A DNA stretch of 35,177 nt from Candidatus Roizmanbacteria bacterium RIFOXYC1_FULL_41_16 (GTDB lineage Bacteria; Patescibacteriota; Microgenomatia; UBA1406): assembly GCA_001788295.1 (NCBI GenBank), contig MGBO01000012.1:1-35177 (forward strand). The letters are read 5' to 3'. The notes under the pieces are model-generated. The model was not told the origin of the DNA, did not search any database, and saw only the letters and a program-made list of their open reading frames with translations. This document shows positions 31,376 through 35,177 of the stretch, in pieces. Every line of letters starts with the position of its first letter. Within the stretch, counting starts at the first letter, position 1. Position numbers and translations under genes: made by a program.

Positions 31376-31417
31376 TTAGGAAAGGTTAGTAGTAGTTGTC
31401 ACAAAATTAAGTTTCAT
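31376..31417 (-). CDS. thrS leader peptide MKLNFVTTTTNLS
   Basis: Thirteen codons, ATG AAA CTT AAT TTT GTG ACA ACT ACT ACT AAC CTT TCC TAA, include four threonine codons in a row. The ATG is 8 bases after a -10 box, so the peptide should be translated from a leaderless RNA. Stalling at the Thr codons would cover region 1 of the leader and favour the antiterminator. Finishing at the TAA would cover region 2 and let the terminator form. No homologous peptide is known to me. Confidence 0.85.
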   Translation of the reverse strand: MKLNFVTTTTNLS

Positions 31418-31425
31418 CTGACAAT

Positions 31426-31454
31426 ATTAAATCACTTGTAGATTTAGTTGTCAA
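31426..31454 (-). promoter_or_regulatory. thrS operon promoter
   Basis: TTGACA (31454-31449), a 17-base spacer and TTTAAT (31431-31426) form the best-matched vegetative promoter in the window. Transcription should begin around 31419-31417, at the leader peptide ATG. It starts just past the HD-domain gene stop. Confidence 0.85.
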
Positions 31455-31465
31455 GAGTATCGATC

Positions 31466-32062
31466 TTAAAGCCCAATCTGAATGGCAATCGCTTTCATTG
31501 ATTCAAGGCAAATTTCAATGAATTTTTCCAAAGGAATATTCAAACCTTCAGGCAAAGAACACATCGCTACTTCATCACGCCGGGTGCCGGCGGCAAAACG
31601 GGGTTCTTTTTTAAAACGCTTAATCACCGAGGACAGTTTAACGTCGGCTAACTTTCGTGAAGGATAGACAAAAGCAACGGCCATAATTAAGCCAGTTAAA
31701 CTATCGCTACAAAAAATCGCCCATTGCGCCTTTGTACTTGGTTTAACATTAGTTAACTCAGGCGCGTGGGAAAGAACAAGTTGATGAATTTCTTTTGAAA
31801 TTGTTAGTTCATATTTGGCTAAAGCTTCAAGGGTTTTTTTGGGATGCTCAGTTTTGAACTCCCCACCAAAATCAATATCATGAATTAAACCCGCAAGCAG
31901 CCAATCTTCTCTGGGCAACTCATTAGACGCCAATTGACCATTAGATTTCAAATAATCATAAATTCCACCCATACAAGCCTCCAGAGCTAAGGAATGCTTA
32001 AAAATATTAGGTTCCACCTGTTTCTCAACTGCCTGTAAATATTGCTCTCTTATATATTTCAT
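31466..32062 (-). CDS. HD-domain phosphohydrolase-like protein
   Basis: The 198-aa protein has the ordered metal ligands of the HD superfamily: FKHSLALEACMGGIYDYL (first His), LLAGLIHDIDFGGE (the HD pair), LVLSHAPEL (third His) and FCSDSLTGLIMAVAFVYPSR (last Asp). Stand-alone HD proteins of this kind usually hydrolyse phosphate esters of nucleotides; the substrate cannot be read from sequence. Its ATG lies one base after the tRNA-Val discriminator base, so it is probably co-transcribed with the tRNA and translated from the processed leaderless end. It ends 12 bases before the thrS promoter. Confidence 0.82.
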   Translation of the reverse strand: MKYIREQYLQAVEKQVEPNIFKHSLALEACMGGIYDYLKSNGQLASNELPREDWLLAGLIHDIDFGGEFKTEHPKKTLEALAKYELTISKEIHQLVLSHAPELTNVKPSTKAQWAIFCSDSLTGLIMAVAFVYPSRKLADVKLSSVIKRFKKEPRFAAGTRRDEVAMCSLPEGLNIPLEKFIEICLESMKAIAIQIGL

Positions 32063-32063
32063 G

Positions 32064-32136
32064 TGGCCGCTAAGGGACTTGAACCCCTGACCTACCGGAT
32101 GTAAACCGGTTGCTCTACCAACTGAGCTAAGCGGCC
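32064..32136 (-). tRNA. tRNA-Val (anticodon TAC)
   Basis: The minus strand folds with acceptor GGCCGCT/AGCGGCC, D-arm GCTC...GAGC, anticodon stem ACCGG/CCGGT around TTTACAT (anticodon TAC, Val), T-arm AGGGG-TTCAAGT-CCCTT and discriminator A. CCA is not encoded. The next bases are C-ATG, where ATG starts the HD-domain gene. Confidence 0.95.
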
Positions 32137-32143
32137 ATTCTTA

Positions 32144-32149
32144 TTTATA
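32144..32149 (-). promoter_or_regulatory. -10 box for tRNA-Val and the HD-domain gene
   Basis: TATAAA on the minus strand ends 7 bases before the first base of tRNA-Val, so the transcript would start almost at the mature 5' end. No convincing -35 is seen at 16-18 bases. Confidence 0.45.
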
Positions 32150-32172
32150 TCAGAGATAATTTTACCAAAAAA

Positions 32173-32952
32173 CTAGTTTAGGGCATTTCTGTTTGCCATA
32201 ACACATTCGGCAACCCTTGCTGGAAGAGGTAGTGGAGTATCTTTATAAACTGTATTGGCAACTTCGGTTAATTTTCCTCGAATTCTACTACTGCATTGTT
32301 TTAGATATTCTTGAATTGGAGTAAGACCAACTAACCCTTGAACATATTCAAAATCAGGGAAATGATAAAATCCATAAATACGATGAGAAGTTGACCCTTC
32401 AATCTCAATTACATCATGTATCTCAGCGTGTCTTTCTTTAACCGCCTGATAAACATAGTAGTAACTTGCACCACCTTCGCTTCCAAGTCTAAGAATTTTT
32501 TGAAAACCAGATCCTTTTAAAATGGCTAAATATCCATCTTGGTATGCACTTCCCATACGAATTACTCTCTGACCAAATTTTGTTGGCACAACTAAATTAT
32601 AAAAACTCTCACCGACTATTTCTTTCATCTCTTGACGCTCTGGACTCTCATTATCATTAAAAGCAGTAATATTATTTTTAGGAACTGTATACGAAAAAAC
32701 ATAACCTTCATGACCTTTGGTTTTTGAACCGAGTTTTTGAGCAGCTCTGGATAAGATGTGTTCTCCAGTAGGAGGACGTACTAGTGCATGGAAAACAAAG
32801 GGATGAACGCATGGCTGAAGATCAATAACTGGTCCAATACCAGAAAGAATATGTCTACATTTAGGTTGAGTTTGTAAATTGTGAGGAACTGGTATATAGA
32901 CTGGCTCAAACGAATAAATTTTCGAATCAGCCCTCTTAATAATTTCGACCAT
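32173..32952 (-). CDS. Protein of unknown function (259 aa)
   Basis: I do not recognise a family. The 259-aa product has no signal peptide or membrane span. It reads like a soluble alpha/beta protein, with aromatic- and glycine-rich stretches: VIRMGSAYQDGYLAILKG, ILRLGSEGGASYYYVYQAV and GSTSHRIYGFYHFPDFEYV. An N-terminal segment PKCRHILSGIGPVIDLQPCV with HPFVFHALVRPP includes Cys and His residues that could bind metal, but spacing matches no motif I know. It is transcribed alone from a promoter overlapped by an inverted repeat. Unlike most genes here it has a leader of about 20 bases, without a Shine-Dalgarno sequence. Confidence 0.75.
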   Translation of the reverse strand: MVEIIKRADSKIYSFEPVYIPVPHNLQTQPKCRHILSGIGPVIDLQPCVHPFVFHALVRPPTGEHILSRAAQKLGSKTKGHEGYVFSYTVPKNNITAFNDNESPERQEMKEIVGESFYNLVVPTKFGQRVIRMGSAYQDGYLAILKGSGFQKILRLGSEGGASYYYVYQAVKERHAEIHDVIEIEGSTSHRIYGFYHFPDFEYVQGLVGLTPIQEYLKQCSSRIRGKLTEVANTVYKDTPLPLPARVAECVMANRNALN

Positions 32953-32966
32953 ATTAAATTAAATTA

Positions 32967-33006
32967 TTGTGTTGATTATTATAACACAAAGGGATTATTG
33001 TACCAA
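32967..33006 (-). promoter_or_regulatory. Promoter with operator-like inverted repeat for the 259-aa gene
   Basis: Minus strand: TTGGTA (33006-33001), 17-base spacer, TATAAT (32983-32978). The perfect 7-bp inverted repeat TTGTGTT-N9-AACACAA (32967-32989) covers the -10 box and likely start point, the usual place for a repressor site. There is no regulator gene next to it. Confidence 0.6.
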
Positions 33007-33021
33007 TCTATACTACTTAAT

Positions 33022-34290
33022 CTAGGCTAATCTAGCAATTATTTTTGCCTGTTTTACTTGCTCTATTTGAACATTAACAAAACCATTCGCCAATTGTCCC
33101 CCCCCAGGAATAATTATTTCTAAACCGTTATCCAAAAAGCCCAGGGCATAGTCAGTTTTGCGATTAATGATTAAGGCGCGTTTGGTTTGACCTAATAGAT
33201 TACTTTGAAAAACAGCCATCTTTTTGATGAACAGCTCATGCAATATCTTGGAGCGCTTAGTTTTCTCGGTTTCAGATGGATCTCTTAAACGTTTGGCCAG
33301 ATAATAACCAGCCGTAAACTCCCGCTTACTATACTTAAAAATGTGAGCCCTCACAAAAGGACTTTGGCATAAATATTGATAAGTTTCTTTAAAATTCTGT
33401 TCACTTTCTTCTAAAAACCCAACGATCACATCCGTGGCTAACAAAGCATCGGGCACTGTTTTAGCCAGTTGATTGACCCGGTCGCTAAATTCCTCAAGGT
33501 TATAACGGCGTTTCATTAAACCAAGGATTTTATTACTTCCCGATTGCACCGGAATATGAAAATATCGAGTCAGCCTAAAGGCAGAAACGCTTTGATACAG
33601 ATTAAAAAAGCCCTGATTGAGGTTTTCGGTATAAAGAGAGCCAAAACTGATTTTGGGAACGGTTGTTTGTTTGAGAACTTGCTCAATTAAGTTGGCAAAA
33701 TCTTGCTGATCTTTGGTTTTGTATAAGCCAAGATTGATTCCGGTTAAAATAACCTCGTTAATGGGATTTTTGCGGATTGCAGAATTAATGTATTCAATAA
33801 TCGTGTCCGGCTCATAACTGACAGACAAGCCACGTAAATAAGGGACAATGCAGTAAGTGCAAAAATAATCACAGCCATCCTGAACTTTGACCATTAATCT
33901 GGAGCTTTGCAAAAACTTACCCCAGGGCTTGTCCGATTTAACGTGAATTTTGGACCGATTGAATTTTTGAGCAATAATTTGGCTTAATTTGTTTTTCTTA
34001 AAGTTAGTGATAATGTTGATTTGACCGGGCAAAATTGAGGTTTTTTGCCACAACGTAGCCGCACAACCGGTCAAATAAATAACAGCTTGGGGATTTTGGG
34101 ATCTGGCCTGGTTAATAAACTGCCTTAGTTCACGAACGGCTTTTTGAGTCACCGCACAAGAATTGATGATCAATAAATCCGTTTGTTTGAGATCTGTTTC
34201 TTGAAAACCAAACGTCAATAACTCCGTGGCAAGTTTGGTAGATTCGGCGGAATTCACCCGACAACCAAAAGTGTGGATATAAAAATGCAT
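33022..34290 (-). CDS. mtaB: tRNA (N6-threonylcarbamoyladenosine-37-C2)-methylthiotransferase MtaB
   Basis: MtaB adds a methylthio group to t6A37 of ANN-decoding tRNAs. The 422-aa protein has the N-terminal MTTase domain (about 1-120) with TFGCRVNSAE, INSCAVTQKAVRE and YLTGCAA supplying three cluster cysteines. The radical SAM motif is in QDGCDYFCTYCIVPYLRG (CxxxCxxC), followed by EVILTGINLG and FHIPVQSGS. A C-terminal TRAM-like domain is present (about 365-420). TFGCRVN and the C-terminal layout favour MtaB over MiaB or RimO. A TATAAT lies 6 bases before the ATG, so it is probably leaderless. Confidence 0.88.
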   Translation of the reverse strand: MHFYIHTFGCRVNSAESTKLATELLTFGFQETDLKQTDLLIINSCAVTQKAVRELRQFINQARSQNPQAVIYLTGCAATLWQKTSILPGQINIITNFKKNKLSQIIAQKFNRSKIHVKSDKPWGKFLQSSRLMVKVQDGCDYFCTYCIVPYLRGLSVSYEPDTIIEYINSAIRKNPINEVILTGINLGLYKTKDQQDFANLIEQVLKQTTVPKISFGSLYTENLNQGFFNLYQSVSAFRLTRYFHIPVQSGSNKILGLMKRRYNLEEFSDRVNQLAKTVPDALLATDVIVGFLEESEQNFKETYQYLCQSPFVRAHIFKYSKREFTAGYYLAKRLRDPSETEKTKRSKILHELFIKKMAVFQSNLLGQTKRALIINRKTDYALGFLDNGLEIIIPGGGQLANGFVNVQIEQVKQAKIIARLA

Positions 34291-34296
34291 GAGCTA

Positions 34297-34302
34297 ATTA
34301 TA
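34297..34302 (-). promoter_or_regulatory. -10 box for mtaB
   Basis: TATAAT on the minus strand leaves 6 bases to the mtaB ATG. It lies just beyond the stop of the upstream gene, and no -35 match is evident. Confidence 0.45.
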
Positions 34303-34308
34303 CTGTTT

Positions 34309-34902
34309 TTAGCCCGGAATATTGGCTTGAGTAAGCTCTTTGGACAAAGAAAACTTAGTTCCTTTGCTCTTGGCCATTTGTCTGAATTTCTTTTGTTTTT
34401 TTTTGTCAAAAGTCGTCTGCAACCATAATCGGCCCTCGGAAATTTTTTGTCGTAACGAACGCAATAATTTGACAATAAACTCTAAAAAGCGTAAATGATA
34501 AATACCGGCATCTTTGGGCAAATCAGTGACCACCAGTTTGGAAACATCATTGATTAAAGCCTTATCTTGCAATTTGAGCATCTCAATCTCTTTTTTAACC
34601 TCCTTCATCAAATTGCTGATTTCAGAATTAAGCCGAGATTGTTCCTGCTTTTCCAAATAATTAAAAACAATTTCGGTGCGTCTGATCCGCTTGGGTTCTT
34701 TTTTTTCCTGAGTAAAGCCGGATTGAAAAGATTCATGATTAAAAGCATTGTCATGTCCGCCGAATAATTGGGAATTGAGGTCGCCAAACATACTCTTGGC
34801 CGAATCTCGAGTATCTTGCATAATATCAGAACCAATTGACTCAAAAGAGTCTTTGACCTCTTTTAAAATACTGGACTTACCAGCTTTTTGGGAAGTTTTC
34901 AT
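34309..34902 (-). CDS. DUF5660-like protein of unknown function
   Basis: The 197-aa product has a Ser/Asp-rich N-terminus (about 1-75), then an acidic/basic coiled-coil (EKQEQSRLNSEISNLMKEVK, MLKLQDKALINDVSKLV). The conserved-looking C-terminus has GIYHLRFLEFIVKLLRSLRQ, EGRLWLQTTFDKKKQKKF and a closing GTKFSLSKE. This layout resembles DUF5660, a family I recall from Microgenomates genomes; the match is from memory and no function is known. It starts 13 bases after the tig stop, so it may share the tig transcript. No membrane segment was seen. Confidence 0.6.
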   Translation of the reverse strand: MKTSQKAGKSSILKEVKDSFESIGSDIMQDTRDSAKSMFGDLNSQLFGGHDNAFNHESFQSGFTQEKKEPKRIRRTEIVFNYLEKQEQSRLNSEISNLMKEVKKEIEMLKLQDKALINDVSKLVVTDLPKDAGIYHLRFLEFIVKLLRSLRQKISEGRLWLQTTFDKKKQKKFRQMAKSKGTKFSLSKELTQANIPG

Positions 34903-34915
34903 TAGCTTAAGTTTA

Positions 34916-35177
34916 CTATAGGTCGGCTAAAAAATCAAGTGTTTTTTGCTTTCTAAGCAACCTAACGTAAACATAAGCGTTTTGTTGATAGAGCGCTTTT
35001 TCTTTGTCGGATTTGGCCTGTTTGTAAATTGTTTCAAGATCTTTGTCTTCAATAGTAATCTTTTCCTTGTCGGCAATTTGTTCAAGAACAAACTCGGATT
35101 TGTATAAATCAGCTGTTTCCTGCTCTAATTTCTTCTTAAGCGATTCAGGGGTCAGTTTTTTGGATTCCAGATATCTT
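34916..35177 (-). CDS. tig: Trigger factor, C-terminal fragment cut by window edge
   Basis: The minus strand reads open from the window edge (first full codon at 35176) to a TAG at 34918-34916. It gives 86 residues: RYLESKKLTPESLKKKLEQE, DLYKSEFVLEQIADKEKITI, and VRLLRKQKTLDFLADL at the end. This is the helical chaperone C-domain of trigger factor, with the family's ..EIA.KE.I.V... and closing R..KA.DFL.. pattern. Trigger factor binds nascent chains at the ribosome exit. The peptidyl-prolyl isomerase and ribosome-binding domains would lie outside the window. Confidence 0.82.
   Translation of the reverse strand, partial: RYLESKKLTPESLKKKLEQETADLYKSEFVLEQIADKEKITIEDKDLETIYKQAKSDKEKALYQQNAYVYVRLLRKQKTLDFLADL

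Noticed and set aside
1-35177. CRISPR arrays, rRNA genes, prophage or insertion sequences
   Set aside because: No regularly spaced repeats, rRNA-like segments, integrase or transposase reading frames were found on either strand.

Overview
The window looks like a piece of a Candidate Phyla Radiation (Patescibacteria) chromosome, most likely Microgenomates. Coding density is very high: no gap between genes exceeds about 190 bases. The code is standard, since TGA ends rpmF, nusB and rnc. Several housekeeping proteins are trimmed: ThrRS has no TGS domain and PheT has no EMAP-type tRNA-binding domain. The type IV pilus machinery has no PilP or PilQ secretin, which fits a cell without an outer membrane. 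The 34309-34902 protein resembles a Microgenomates-restricted family. The taxonomic call is inference.

Layout: (1) 1-791, minus strand, secE-nusG-rplK (rplK cut by the edge). (2) 836-3430, a bifunctional class A penicillin-binding protein, divergent from (3) 3453-7010, plus strand, a 37-aa membrane peptide, recG, rpmF, nusB, rnc and rpsP. (4) 7016-14013, minus strand, a long pilus operon: prepilin peptidase, eight (pseudo)pilins, pilM, pilN, pilO. (5) 14036-18044, two convergent, overlapping multi-membrane-span glycosyltransferase-like genes (YfhO-like and DUF2723-like). (6) 18067-22685, the probable major pilin (minus), divergent from pilB-pilT-pilC (plus). (7) 22705-24901, three tRNAs (His-GTG, Arg-TCT, Arg-TCG), a GIY-YIG nuclease gene between copies of tRNA-His sequence, two short palindromic repeats and an unrecognised membrane protein. 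(8) 24903-25445, a membrane-anchored methyltransferase. (9) 25423-31454, minus strand, thrS-infC-rpmI-rplT-pheS-pheT behind an attenuator. (10) 31466-35177, HD-domain protein behind tRNA-Val, an unrecognised protein with an operator-like palindrome, mtaB, a DUF5660-like protein and the 3' end of tig.

The most notable signals are regulatory. Upstream of thrS there is a complete ribosome-mediated transcription attenuator: a TTGACA/TTTAAT promoter, a 13-codon leader peptide (MKLNFVTTTTNLS) with four consecutive Thr codons, mutually exclusive 1:2 and 2:3 (antiterminator) pairings, and a strong intrinsic terminator. It should make the whole translation operon respond to threonyl-tRNA charging. Eight start codons in the window, including that of the leader peptide, sit only 6-9 bases after a -10 hexamer. 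Two further genes begin one base after a tRNA 3' end. Together these imply widespread leaderless translation, and Shine-Dalgarno sequences are nearly absent. The GIY-YIG gene is bracketed by a 28-base duplication of the 5' part of tRNA-His, one copy being split by a 19-base palindromic insert. This looks like a footprint of a tRNA-targeting mobile unit.
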